From the NCBI GenBank assembly GCA_020073215.1, contig JAIQFO010000017.1:1-64000 (forward strand): a stretch of 64,000 nt of DNA. Reading direction: 5' to 3'. Below are positions 1 through 7,636 of this stretch, piece by piece. Below the pieces are notes generated by a model that saw only the letters and a program-made list of their open reading frames with translations, did no database searches and was not told the origin of the DNA. Source of the DNA: Terriglobia bacterium. GTDB taxonomy: Bacteria > Acidobacteriota > Terriglobia > Terriglobales > Acidobacteriaceae. The translations under genes and the position numbers were made by a program. Numbering within the stretch: the stretch's first letter is position 1; every line of letters begins with the position of its first letter.

Positions 1-722
<722 letters not shown>

Positions 723-738
723 TTACGGTAGGTCAAAC

Positions 739-1083
739 GTGAAAGTCACCTTCGATTGCGTGTTTTACTACGTCTCCGACATGGAACGCTCGATTCGTTT
801 CTATCAGGACATATTAGGGTTCCGGCTCATCTCGCGAGATGTTGTCGCTCGGTTCGACGTCGACGGTGTTCTAATCGAACTTGTCCCCGCACCTGACGAG
901 AGCGCGCTTCGGGGCGCTGGAAATGCGCGTCTCTGCCTCCGAGCCGACGATGTCGAGCAGGCACTGAAAGCGCTACGAGCAAAAGGCGCGCGCACGGGTC
1001 AAGAGCAACGAAAAAGCGCCGGTGTGCTCGGGACGGTCGACGACCCCGATGGAAACGAGATCTGCCTCTGGCAATATCTTTAG
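739..1083 (+). CDS. VOC (glyoxalase/bleomycin-resistance fold) family protein
   Basis: A 114-residue single-domain VOC protein starting at GTG. The N-terminal FYYVSDMERSIRFYQDILGF is the typical first beta-alpha unit of the fold, and the C-terminal DDPDGNEICLWQYL carries the glutamate that in this superfamily binds a metal. A second acidic residue sits in LIELVP. Members act as dioxygenases, lyases, epimerases or resistance proteins, and nothing here picks one substrate. It follows ligA closely on the same strand, with no operon partner that would hint at a role. Confidence 0.8.
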   Translation: MKVTFDCVFYYVSDMERSIRFYQDILGFRLISRDVVARFDVDGVLIELVPAPDESALRGAGNARLCLRADDVEQALKALRAKGARTGQEQRKSAGVLGTVDDPDGNEICLWQYL

Positions 1084-1248
1084 CAAACCCAGGTCACGAA
1101 AAGCGCGAGACCTGTGCACCGCGCAGTTAGGTGCCAAGGCCCTCAGGGGCTAAAGCCCGCGTTTCTAGGGGCTCTCGGCGACACGGCTGAAGCCGTCCTC
1201 TTCCCAAAACCACTGATGACGCTTCTCGCGATGGAAAAGAAAATAAAT

Positions 1249-1264
1249 GCAACCTTGGGGTTGC
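1249..1264. promoter_or_regulatory. Operator-like dyad, copy 1 (GCAACC-N4-GGTTGC)
   Basis: A perfect 6+6 inverted repeat around TTGG, preceded by AT. The same dyad recurs at 1290-1305, 41 bases downstream or about four helical turns. The placement before an ArsR-containing operon suggests the autoregulator's binding site; that assignment is inference. Confidence 0.6.
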
Positions 1265-1289
1265 CATTATTCCTGTTCCGGAGTAATAT

Positions 1290-1305
1290 GCAACCTGGAG
1301 GTTGC
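1290..1305. promoter_or_regulatory. Operator-like dyad, copy 2, overlapping the SRPBCC ribosome binding site
   Basis: GCAACC-TGGA-GGTTGC, again preceded by AT. The GGAGG at 1297-1301 is the only Shine-Dalgarno candidate for the ATG at 1311 and lies inside this dyad. Protein binding, or a hairpin in the mRNA, could therefore block translation as well as transcription. Confidence 0.6.
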
Positions 1306-1310
1306 GTGAG

Positions 1311-1763
1311 ATGAATAGCGTTATCGAAAAGCGCATTGAACTCAAGGCGCCGGTTTCGCGGGTCTGGCGTGCCCTGACGGATTACCGTGAGTTTGGCGAG
1401 TGGTTTCGCGTAAAACTGGATGGCCCGTTTGTGGCCGGTCAGGTGTCGCGCGGTCAGATTACTTATCCTGGCTACGAACACGTCAAATGGGAGGCTGTTG
1501 TGCAAAAAATGGAACCCGAACGGCTCTTTTCTTTCACGTGGCATCCTTATGGCATCGATCCCAAAATAGACTATTCGAAAGAAACGCCCACGCTCGTCGA
1601 ATTCAGACTGGAGCAGACCAAGACCGGTACTCTGCTTCTGCTCACGGAGTCCGGGTTCGACAAGATCCCCAGCGACCGCCGCCTCGAAGCCTTCCGCATG
1701 AATGACGGCGGTTGGACCGAGCAGATGAAGAACATTGAGAAGCATGTCGCACAAACGCCTTAG
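1311..1763 (+). CDS. SRPBCC (AHSA1/START-like) family protein
   Basis: A 150-residue protein of the SRPBCC fold, a helix-grip cavity that binds hydrophobic ligands. The opening IEKRIELKAPVSRVWRALTD is the characteristic first strand and helix. FGEWFRVKLDGPF and PERLFSFTWHPY are further family landmarks, and the C-terminal long helix contains GGWTEQMKNIEKHV. ATG 1311 is preferred over the TTG nine bases earlier because GGAGG sits at the right distance. The gene overlaps the ArsR-type gene downstream by 20 bases. SRPBCC/ArsR pairs are common, but their ligand is usually unknown. Confidence 0.88.
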   Translation: MNSVIEKRIELKAPVSRVWRALTDYREFGEWFRVKLDGPFVAGQVSRGQITYPGYEHVKWEAVVQKMEPERLFSFTWHPYGIDPKIDYSKETPTLVEFRLEQTKTGTLLLLTESGFDKIPSDRRLEAFRMNDGGWTEQMKNIEKHVAQTP

Positions 1764-2091
1764 CCGCATAGCAGCCAAACGACGGCCTCGTGCCTTGGTT
1801 TTTGCTGCGCTCGGCGACGGCACGCGCCTGGCGCTGGTGGCAAAACTCTGCGGTGGAGAGCCTCATTCGATCTCTCAGCTAACCGAGGGTTCGAAGCTGA
1901 CCCGGCAGGCGATCACCAAGCATCTGCGCGTGTTGGAGAGGGCAGGATTCGTGCGCTGTGTCCATGCGGGTCGCGAGAGCCGATACGAATTCGATCCCGA
2001 GCCGATCGAGGGGATCAAGGAATACCTCGATTTCGTCTCCGCGCAGTGGGACCGAGCACTGGCCAGGCTAAAGTCGTTCGTCGAAGGTTGA
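1744..2091 (+). CDS. ArsR/SmtB-type winged-helix transcriptional repressor
   Basis: A 115-residue DNA-binding protein. FAALGDGTRLALVAKLCGGE leads into a helix-turn-helix (SISQLTEGSKLTRQAITKHL) and a wing (LRVLERAGFVRCVHAGRESRYEF), as in ArsR-family proteins. The metal-site cysteine pair of classical ArsR (CVC) is not seen, so it probably does not sense arsenic or zinc through that motif. ATG 1744 is chosen over the TTG at 1735. Translational coupling with the SRPBCC gene is likely from the 20-base overlap. The two GCAACC dyads upstream of that gene are its likely targets. Confidence 0.88.
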   Translation: MSHKRLSRIAAKRRPRALVFAALGDGTRLALVAKLCGGEPHSISQLTEGSKLTRQAITKHLRVLERAGFVRCVHAGRESRYEFDPEPIEGIKEYLDFVSAQWDRALARLKSFVEG

Positions 2092-2136
2092 GTGCGTGAG
2101 GTGAGGTAGAGGTGCCTGGGAATTTCCTGTTGGCCC

Positions 2137-2170
2137 GGGACGGGCGAGTCGCCCGTCCCCACACGAGCCT
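2137..2170. repeat. Palindromic repeat, family A
   Basis: GGGACGGGCGAGTCGCCCGT followed by CCCC and the tail ACACGAGCCT. A partial second tail (TTCCCACACGAGCCTGAT) follows at 2175-2192. The same hairpin and tail recur near 29663, 37258, 50398 and 60953. Confidence 0.85.
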
Positions 2171-2212
2171 AATCGTTCCCACACGAGCCTGATCACACAC
2201 CGTCCTCACCGA

Positions 2213-2731
2213 TTACTTCTTCGCGGTCGGCGGCAATACGCCGTTCAGGCGCAGGTACATAGCGGCTTCGGCGTAGTGGTCGGCCCAACTGCTGGCCAGG
2301 ACCATGCTGGCCCAGGCGCGTGAAGCCTGGTGTCCGGGGAAGACTTCGGTGGTCTCGGAAAGTTTCGAGTCGTCCATTTTCGCCAGCGTGTCAGCGCAGA
2401 AATCGAACGAGGCCTTGAGCGCGGCCACGAGCTTGTCCTTGCCGTCCGATTCTTTCGCTTCTTCGACCTTGGGAGCGGGGACGGAGCCGGCCTTGCTGCA
2501 CAGCGTGTTGTTCGCTCCGATCATGTGGGCAACGAGGTGGCCGAATGTCATCTGGTCGGGAGTGGGTTTGTAGCTGAATTTGTCGGCCGGCATGGCTTCG
2601 ATGGCGGCTATGGTGTTCTTCTGGCGACCGGGCAGGATGTCTCGGAGCGCGCTGCTGACGGGGTTCTTGGTTTGTGCGGTTGCTGCCGAGACTGCCAGCA
2701 GCAGGGCTGGGATCAGGAAAGCTTTCTTCAT
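2213..2731 (-). CDS. Secreted DinB-family protein
   Basis: A 172-residue protein with a signal peptide (KKAFLIPALLLAVSAATAQ). The mature part has the DinB/YfiT four-helix-bundle look: AIEAMPADKFSYKPTPDQMT with a following FGHLVAHMIGANN, then a final region WADHYAEAAMYLRLNGVLPP. The family usually binds a metal through three histidines; candidates here are in HLVAH and in DHYAEA. A Shine-Dalgarno-like GGAGGA precedes the ATG. The export signal is common among acidobacterial DinB proteins, but a function cannot be given. It is a single gene with no coupled neighbour. Confidence 0.82.
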   Translation of the reverse strand: MKKAFLIPALLLAVSAATAQTKNPVSSALRDILPGRQKNTIAAIEAMPADKFSYKPTPDQMTFGHLVAHMIGANNTLCSKAGSVPAPKVEEAKESDGKDKLVAALKASFDFCADTLAKMDDSKLSETTEVFPGHQASRAWASMVLASSWADHYAEAAMYLRLNGVLPPTAKK

Positions 2732-3049
2732 TTTGTCCTCCGGGTTCGGGGAGTAAGGATATCGCGGGCGGGAGGGTGCGCGCCACCCGAATTCCGGGCG
2801 GGATAGTGGGTCGGTTTGATTTCCGCAGGGGTAGCGCCGTTACTGATCCCGTGGCGTCATGTAACCATGCCGAAGGCGAGGGATCGTGATTTCTTCGTAA
2901 ACGCCCGCCGTGTCGTAGAAGTGGCCATTGATGAACAAATGGATGGCGAACCACTGCCAGCGCAAGCTTCTGCCGCAAAGCGGATTGACGACAGGCTTAT
3001 CCTGAAAGCAGTCGGAGAAGAGGCCAGTTAGCGCTATAATCGGCACGAA
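2732..3049. other. Intergenic region without a recognised gene
   Basis: 318 bases. A TATAAT at 3036-3041 stands eight bases before the next start codon. A short open frame on the minus strand (to 2840) has no recognisable similarity and is not called. Confidence 0.5.
3036..3041 (+). promoter_or_regulatory. -10-like TATAAT next to a start codon
   Basis: TATAAT ends eight bases before ATG 3050, which would place transcription start at or just before the start codon. No clear -35 element and no Shine-Dalgarno sequence are seen. Confidence 0.4.
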
Positions 3050-3304
3050 ATGAGCCGCCCGCTTGAGTCATTTGAGTTTCTAAACCGAGGCTGGGACATT
3101 CGCGTACTCGAAACTCAGTCATTGCGATCACTGTTCGTAGTGCTATTGCTGGATTGTTTCATGCTCGGAATGCTTACCAGTATCACGATCTACGCGGCTG
3201 TTCGTCTTCATCGTTTCGATTGGTCAACCGCATTTCTTCTTCCCATTTTCGTTCTCTCTGTCTTTCGCTATGCACCGATGGTGTATCGTCGCCTCGGACG
3301 CTAG
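3050..3304 (+). CDS. Small two-helix membrane protein of unknown function
   Basis: 84 residues that I do not recognise. Two hydrophobic stretches, roughly residues 28-50 (FVVLLLDCFMLGMLTSITIY) and 58-74 (STAFLLPIFVLSVFRY), are separated by a short charged loop, predicting an inner-membrane hairpin with a basic C-terminus (VYRRLGR). There is no Shine-Dalgarno sequence, but a TATAAT ends eight bases before the ATG. It lies before rpsP, a position where many bacteria have ffh instead. Reality as a gene is likely but not proven. Confidence 0.5.
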   Translation: MSRPLESFEFLNRGWDIRVLETQSLRSLFVVLLLDCFMLGMLTSITIYAAVRLHRFDWSTAFLLPIFVLSVFRYAPMVYRRLGR

Positions 3305-3399
3305 AGGTCGAGCCCATTTGCGCAAAGGGCTAAGCTCCGGCATAATAATGGTTTGTCTTGCACTCGCCGGACTCTTCCGGGCAAAGGATACCGAAGTCT

Positions 3400-3657
3400 G
3401 TGTTAATGATCCGAATGGCGCGCTTTGGAGCGCGCAAACAACCGTATTACCGAGTGGTGGTGATCGAGAAGGAGCGGGCTCGCAACGGGCGCCCGGTGGA
3501 AGTGGTGGGCACGTACAATCCGCGCACCAATCCGGCCACGTTCGACCTGAAACGGGAGCGCATTGAGCATTGGGTTTCGAAAGGCGCCCAGCTTTCGGAC
3601 CGGGTCAGGAAACTGCTGGCTCTCCCCGCGCCCGCTGCGACCGCGTCGGTCGGCTAG
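3400..3657 (+). CDS. rpsP: 30S ribosomal protein S16
   Basis: An 85-residue S16, part of the body of the 30S subunit. The diagnostic MIRMARFGARKQPYYRVVV, then RPVEVVGTYNP and FDLKRERIEHWVSKGAQLSD, follow the family closely. GTG 3400 gives the usual N-terminus; a longer reading to 3358 is rejected because the added residues do not fit. ATG 3406 is an alternative. It opens the cluster rpsP-khpA-rimM-trmD-rplS-rnhB, a conserved translation gene order in which ffh often precedes rpsP but does not here. Confidence 0.95.
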   Translation: MLMIRMARFGARKQPYYRVVVIEKERARNGRPVEVVGTYNPRTNPATFDLKRERIEHWVSKGAQLSDRVRKLLALPAPAATASVG

Positions 3658-3702
3658 TCGCGACTACACTCGCCAAATTGGAGCCGAATTCAGAACAAAA
3701 CC

Positions 3703-3954
3703 ATGATCGAGCCCTCAGCTAGCCCTCGCGCCATGATTGAGCACATCGCCAAGGCGATTGTCGATGCCAAGGGCGAGGTTTTTGTCGATGAGTACGAAGA
3801 TGGAGATGAGACCGTCATCGAACTGGAAGTGGCCGAGGCGGATTTGGGCAAGGTCATTGGCCGGTCCGGCCGCGTGGCTCGCGCCTTGCGCAACGTGCTG
3901 AGCGCGGCGGGCTCGAAGGTGGACAAGCGCTACGCGCTTGAGATCATCGAATAG
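3703..3954 (+). CDS. khpA: KH-domain RNA-binding protein KhpA
   Basis: An 83-residue single type-II KH domain. The GxxG loop that contacts RNA is in KVIGRSGRVARALRNVL, preceded by the strand DETVIELEVAEADLG. KhpA (YlqC) forms a dimer, often with KhpB, and binds small RNAs and rRNA precursors; the position between rpsP and rimM is the canonical one. ATG 3703 and ATG 3733 are both possible starts. The second gives the more usual length, while the first adds ten residues. Confidence 0.92.
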   Translation: MIEPSASPRAMIEHIAKAIVDAKGEVFVDEYEDGDETVIELEVAEADLGKVIGRSGRVARALRNVLSAAGSKVDKRYALEIIE

Positions 3955-4041
3955 GAAGATTGCTGAAGAGCAGACCGCCGACTAGGAGAGCTTCGCATCG
4001 CGGCACCGGACGCAAGCGGCGAATGGATCACCCTGGCGATC

Positions 4042-4548
4042 GTGATCAAGACGCAGGGACGCCGCGGAGAAGTCGCGGTGGAATTGCACACCGATGTTCC
4101 GGACCGCTTCCGGCCAGACATGCGGTTGTGGGTGCTGGGAAAAGACGGGCAGCGCCACGAAGTAACGGTCGAGGATTTCTGGCCGCATAAGAGTTTTCTG
4201 GTGCTGAAATTTCGGGGCATCGAGACGATTTCCGATGCCGAGCCGCTGGTGGGCGCCGAATTGCAGCTTCCGCTTAGCGAACGCGCCGAGTTGGAGCCGG
4301 GCTGGACGTACCTGAGCGACCTGATCGGTTGCACGGTGTTCGACGGCGAACGCGAGATCGGCGAGATTGAGGACGTGGAGTTCGGCGCCGGCGAAGCGCC
4401 GCTGCTGGTGGTGAGTAGTGGAGCGAAGCTGCCCTACCAGATTCCCTTCGCCGAGGCGTATCTGGAGAAGGTAGACCTGGAGCGAAAACAAGTCCGGATG
4501 AAGTTGCCGGAAGGCTTGCTCGACGTGAATGCGCCGAAGAGCGATTGA
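4042..4548 (+). CDS. rimM: Ribosome maturation factor RimM
   Basis: RimM binds S19 and helps 16S rRNA processing in 30S assembly. TQGRRGEVAVELHTDVPDRF and the VGAELQLP strand belong to the N-terminal barrel. WTYLSDLIGCTVFDGEREIG and the closing PYQIPFAEAYLEKVDLERKQ belong to the PRC-barrel domain. GTG 4042 is the only standard start. However, the codons just before it (4024-4041) encode WITLAI, which matches the usual RimM opening strand. The true start may therefore be a rarer codon between 3967 and 4036, such as CTG 4033, or the assembly may hold an indel. A 27-bp inverted repeat begins directly after its stop. Confidence 0.92.
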   Translation: MIKTQGRRGEVAVELHTDVPDRFRPDMRLWVLGKDGQRHEVTVEDFWPHKSFLVLKFRGIETISDAEPLVGAELQLPLSERAELEPGWTYLSDLIGCTVFDGEREIGEIEDVEFGAGEAPLLVVSSGAKLPYQIPFAEAYLEKVDLERKQVRMKLPEGLLDVNAPKSD

Positions 4549-4549
4549 G

Positions 4550-4621
4550 TCATTGAATCATTGAGGTATTGAATCACTGGCTCAAGTGTCTCAATGATTC
4601 AATACCTCAATGATTCAATGA
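4550..4621. repeat. 27-bp perfect inverted repeat covering the trmD start codon
   Basis: The left arm at 4550-4576 and the right arm at 4595-4621 are exact reverse complements around an 18-base loop. The arms are built from the word TGATTCAATG and its complement. The trmD ATG (4618-4620) is inside the right arm and no Shine-Dalgarno sequence is visible. The same word recurs between queE and queD. Confidence 0.92.
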
Positions 4622-5505
4622 CTAAATGCCGGGTCGACATTCTTACGATCTTTCCCGACTTCTTTCGCGGACCACTGGATTACGGAATTGTGCGCCGGGC
4701 ACGGGAAACGGGTCTGGTGGAAATCAACATCCACGATTTGCGGGCGTTCACGAAAGACAAGCACCGCACCGTGGATGACCGCCCGTTCGGCGGCGGCGAG
4801 GGCATGGTCCTGAAGCCGGAACCGATCTTTGAATGTTTGGAGTCGTTCGGCGACGTGGCGTCTCGCGAGGCGCGTTTGAGCGCGGGCGGGAAGCAGTCGG
4901 TGATTCTGCTTTCGGCGCAGGGGCGCAGGTTCGATCAGATGTTGGCGGCGGAACTTTCCACGCTTGATCGGATCGTGCTGATCTGCGGACGCTACGAGGG
5001 CGTGGACGAACGAATCAGCGAGCACCTGGCGGATCGCGAAGTTTCGATTGGCGACTATGTGCTGAGTGGCGGCGAACTGGGCGGCGCGGTGATTGTAGAC
5101 GCGATCACGCGGCTGATTCCGGGCGCGGTGGGCAACCAGGATTCGACGCGGCAGGAGTCGTTCACCGAGCACGCTGAGCTGACGGGGGATGGGCCGAGTT
5201 CGACCTGCGTTTCCGGCGGATTGCTCGACTATCCGCATTACACGCGGCCCGCGGATTTTCGCGGCATGACGGTGCCGGAAGTGCTGGTGAACGGCAACCA
5301 CGAGCAGATTCGCAGATGGCGCCGCAAGACAGCTTTGGCGAAAACGCTGCGCAACCGTCCCGATTTGTTGGAGCGGGTGGCGCTGACGGCGGAAGACAGC
5401 GAATTGCTGGACCAGATCAAGCGGGCTCAGAGCGCGCTTAGGGAGACGGGGCAAGCCCCGTCTCTACGAGAGATCGATCTACAGAAGATTAACGGAACGA
5501 GTTAG
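4618..5505 (+). CDS. trmD: tRNA (guanine-37-N1)-methyltransferase TrmD
   Basis: TrmD methylates G37 next to the anticodon using S-adenosylmethionine and prevents +1 frameshifting. It has the SPOUT knot signature: [10 protein letters not shown] at the start, [31 protein letters not shown] and [20 protein letters not shown]. The C-terminal domain has [20 protein letters not shown] and the [10 protein letters not shown] helix. At 295 residues it is longer than most (~240-260). The extra C-terminus includes residues ~276-284, which are encoded by a family B palindrome. ATG 4618 is chosen because the family begins MxxDILTIFP at this point; upstream codons belong to the inverted repeat. Confidence 0.96.
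   Translation: MTKCRVDILTIFPDFFRGPLDYGIVRRARETGLVEINIHDLRAFTKDKHRTVDDRPFGGGEGMVLKPEPIFECLESFGDVASREARLSAGGKQSVILLSAQGRRFDQMLAAELSTLDRIVLICGRYEGVDERISEHLADREVSIGDYVLSGGELGGAVIVDAITRLIPGAVGNQDSTRQESFTEHAELTGDGPSSTCVSGGLLDYPHYTRPADFRGMTVPEVLVNGNHEQIRRWRRKTALAKTLRNRPDLLERVALTAEDSELLDQIKRAQSALRETGQAPSLREIDLQKINGTS
5443..5467. repeat. Palindromic repeat, family B, inside trmD
   Basis: GAGACGGGGCAAGCCCCGTC followed by TCTAC, the same unit as at 19190, 21379 and 26234. Here it is read in frame as part of the TrmD C-terminal extension (ETGQAPSLR). Confidence 0.85.
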
Positions 5506-5518
5506 GAAGGAAACGTTT

Positions 5519-5869
5519 ATGCGCAATCAGATTATTGAAAAACTGTTGGCGAAATCGCGCCGCACCGACATTCCGAAATTTGGCCCTGGCGATACCATCA
5601 AGGTGCAGGTCAAGATCCGAGAAGGCGAAAAAGAGCGTCTGCAGGCGTTTGAAGGCGTCGTCATTTCGCGGACGCGAGGCGCACAGCCCAGCTTTACCGT
5701 TCGCAAGATCAGTTTTGGCCAGGGTGTTGAGCGTATTTTCCCGATCGACTCCAAGGTCATCGACAAGATTGACGTGGTGCGCTCCGCCAAAGTCCGGCGC
5801 GCCAAGCTGTACTACCTGCGCGGGCTTAAGGGCAAGGCTGCGCGGTTGAAAGAGGTCGAACAGCAGTAA
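5519..5869 (+). CDS. rplS: 50S ribosomal protein L19
   Basis: A 116-residue L19, located at the 30S-50S interface. [20 protein letters not shown] is the family hallmark, followed by [38 protein letters not shown] and the basic tail [20 protein letters not shown]. It starts 13 bases after trmD with a good AGGAAGG ribosome binding site. It belongs to the conserved trmD-rplS-rnhB order. Confidence 0.97.
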   Translation: MRNQIIEKLLAKSRRTDIPKFGPGDTIKVQVKIREGEKERLQAFEGVVISRTRGAQPSFTVRKISFGQGVERIFPIDSKVIDKIDVVRSAKVRRAKLYYLRGLKGKAARLKEVEQQ

Positions 5870-5888
5870 GAGCGGGCGTATTTTTCGG

Positions 5889-5970
5889 TTGTCATCCTGA
5901 GCGAAGCGACGGACCTGCTTCTTCCCGTGTGCACGAGAAAGCAGGTCCTTCGCTTCGCTCAGGATGACAA
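5889..5970. repeat. Long inverted repeat, family D
   Basis: Two 32-base arms with one mismatch (5889-5920 and 5939-5970) around an 18-base loop. The arm reads TTGTCATCCTGAGCGAAGCG and continues ACGGACCTGCTT. A truncated copy of the arm end (CAGGATGACAATTCAC) follows at 5978-5993. Half of the same element is found inside dnaG near 33079. Confidence 0.9.
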
Positions 5971-6086
5971 TTAATTTCAGGATGACAATTCACTAAGGAA
6001 TTTGCTTTGGCGCCGGGCCAGCCTGGACGCTAACATCCTCCTCTTGCTTCTCACCACTTCTTCGGCGAAGATGCTGATCAGCATCC

Positions 6087-6860
6087 GTGCCCAAGTCGTC
6101 CAAATCAAAGACGTCGAACACAGACGGGGTATCTCCTTCCGCCGCGAAGTTGCGCTTGCTGAAAAAACTGCGCTGCACTCTGAACTTTGAGAAGCGGGCT
6201 TGGGCCGGGGGCGCGGAGCGCGTTGCCGGAGTCGATGAAGTGGGCCGTGGGTCGCTGTTTGGCCCGGTCGTAGCCGCCGCCGTTATTCTCGATCCTGCGC
6301 ACCGTATTCGCGGACTACGCGATTCGAAACTGCTGGCGGCCGAGCGTCGCGAAGAACTCGCGCGCCGGATTCGGCAATGTTCCATTGCCTGGGCCATTGC
6401 CGCCGTGGATTCCGCCCGCATCGATCAGATCAATATTTACCAGGCTTCGCGGCTCGCCATGCTTCATGCCGTCGAGCAACTGGCGCCGGCGGCGGGCTAT
6501 CTTCTGGTCGATGCCGTCCGGCTCGACTGCGAACTTCCGCAACAGGCGATCATTCATGGTGACGCTCTCTCGGCCTCGATCGCCGCCGCCTCCATCCTTG
6601 CGAAAGTGGAACGGGATCGCATGATCTCCGCCTGGGACCCGGTCTTTCCCATGTACGGGCTGGCATCGAACAAGGGGTACTGCACTCCACGCCACCTGGC
6701 GGCGTTGCGGGAGCACGGGCCCTCGCCGCTGCATCGGCAGTCATTTTCTCCGGTGTGGAGCGCGCCGATTCCGCAGGAAGTCTTGGGCTTTATGCTGGAG
6801 ACCGCTTCCGAGGTAACTCCCAGTGACGAAGAGCCGGTGGCAGCGATCTTGGAGGGCTAG
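6087..6860 (+). CDS. rnhB: Ribonuclease HII
   Basis: RNase HII cuts the RNA strand of RNA-DNA hybrids and removes single misincorporated ribonucleotides. Catalytic acids are visible in VAGVDEVGRGSLFGPVVAAA, in GLRDSKLLAAERREEL and in YLLVDAVRLDC. The SIAAASILAKVERDRMISAW and YGLASNKGYCTPRHLAAL signatures complete the fold. The first ~45 residues, rich in K and S, precede the conserved domain, so GTG 6087 may be too far upstream. It is the last gene of the rpsP-rplS cluster, separated by the long family D repeat. Confidence 0.95.
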   Translation: MPKSSKSKTSNTDGVSPSAAKLRLLKKLRCTLNFEKRAWAGGAERVAGVDEVGRGSLFGPVVAAAVILDPAHRIRGLRDSKLLAAERREELARRIRQCSIAWAIAAVDSARIDQINIYQASRLAMLHAVEQLAPAAGYLLVDAVRLDCELPQQAIIHGDALSASIAAASILAKVERDRMISAWDPVFPMYGLASNKGYCTPRHLAALREHGPSPLHRQSFSPVWSAPIPQEVLGFMLETASEVTPSDEEPVAAILEG

Positions 6861-6893
6861 TACCGTGACCTCGTGATCAGTCATACGATAGAG

Positions 6894-6944
6894 CGACGGG
6901 CGTCTCGCCTGTCCAGCCGGGCGGGGACGCCCGGCTCTCCACCA
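6894..6944. repeat. Palindromic repeat, family C
   Basis: GACGGGCGTCTCGCCTGTCC, then AGCCGGGCGGGGACGCCCGG and the tail CTCTCCACCA. It is related to the units at 17573, 52267 and 53540. Confidence 0.8.
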
Positions 6945-6954
6945 ACCTCAAAGA

Positions 6955-7596
6955 TCAGGCGGCCCTGGCGGGAGCGTCCATCTCCTTTGTGCGCTGCCAG
7001 GTGTAAACGATGCGGTGGATTACCGTGATCGTCGAGAGCACGCCGATCACCCAGAGCGCCGGGGCCATGACGTTGAACAGGGCGCCGATGATCAGCAGCA
7101 CCAACCGTTCGGGGCGTTCCATGAAACCAACGCGGCACAGGCCGATAAGCGACTCGGCGCGGGCCCGGGCATAGCTCACCATGATGGCGCTGATCATGGC
7201 CAGGGCGGCGAGGACGACATAGAAAAATCGGTTGCCGCGCGCGTAGAAAACCAGCAAGCCGAAGAAGAGCGACGCATCGCTGTAGCGGTCGACGACGGAA
7301 TCAAAAAAGCCCCCGAAGCGGGTCACTTGGTTCGAGAGGCGGGCAACGCGGCCGTCTACCAGGTCGAAGAATCCCGATCCGATGATGACGAGGCCGGCAT
7401 AGAAAAACATGCGGCCCTGGTTCTCGTTGTTGGCGTATCCAAACAAAAAGGCAGCGTAGGTGTTGACCACCAGTCCCATCACGGTGAGAGCATTGGGATT
7501 GATGCGCGAGAGCGCGAGCAGACGCACGATGGCGTCGAGCAGAACGCCGCAGGCACGTCCGAATCCGCTGGTCCAGCTCATGTAGCGTCCGCTCAT
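6955..7596 (-). CDS. CDP-alcohol phosphatidyltransferase family membrane enzyme
   Basis: A 213-residue polytopic membrane enzyme that transfers a phosphatidyl group from CDP-diacylglycerol to an alcohol. The catalytic signature DGxxARx8Gx3Dx3D is complete: DGRVARLSNQVTRFGGFFD continues with SVVD. Several hydrophobic segments flank it. LSRINPNALTVMGLVVN at the N-terminus is the usual first amphipathic part. The order of residues resembles phosphatidylinositol-phosphate or phosphatidylglycerol-phosphate synthases, but the alcohol cannot be decided from sequence alone. It lies 40 bases downstream of greA on the same strand. Confidence 0.88.
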   Translation of the reverse strand: MSGRYMSWTSGFGRACGVLLDAIVRLLALSRINPNALTVMGLVVNTYAAFLFGYANNENQGRMFFYAGLVIIGSGFFDLVDGRVARLSNQVTRFGGFFDSVVDRYSDASLFFGLLVFYARGNRFFYVVLAALAMISAIMVSYARARAESLIGLCRVGFMERPERLVLLIIGALFNVMAPALWVIGVLSTITVIHRIVYTWQRTKEMDAPARAA

Positions 7597-7636
7597 GCAG
7601 CCCTCCAGAGAATAGTGCGGCTCACGATGTTGCAGG

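Larger units (their letters stand above)
1084..1310. other. Intergenic region upstream of the SRPBCC/ArsR pair
   Basis: No gene is supported. The first half contains a degenerate repeat-like stretch (CAGGGGCTAAAGCCCGCG, then CACGGCTGAAGCCGTC). The second half contains the two GCAACC dyads listed separately. Confidence 0.6.

Noticed and set aside
1114..1314. Short plus-strand frame before the SRPBCC gene
   Set aside because: It overlaps the operator dyads and has no protein-family character.
2840..3046. 68-codon minus-strand frame before the small membrane gene
   Set aside because: No ribosome binding site, no recognised motif, and it overlaps the promoter-like region of 3050. It could be a decayed gene but cannot be supported.
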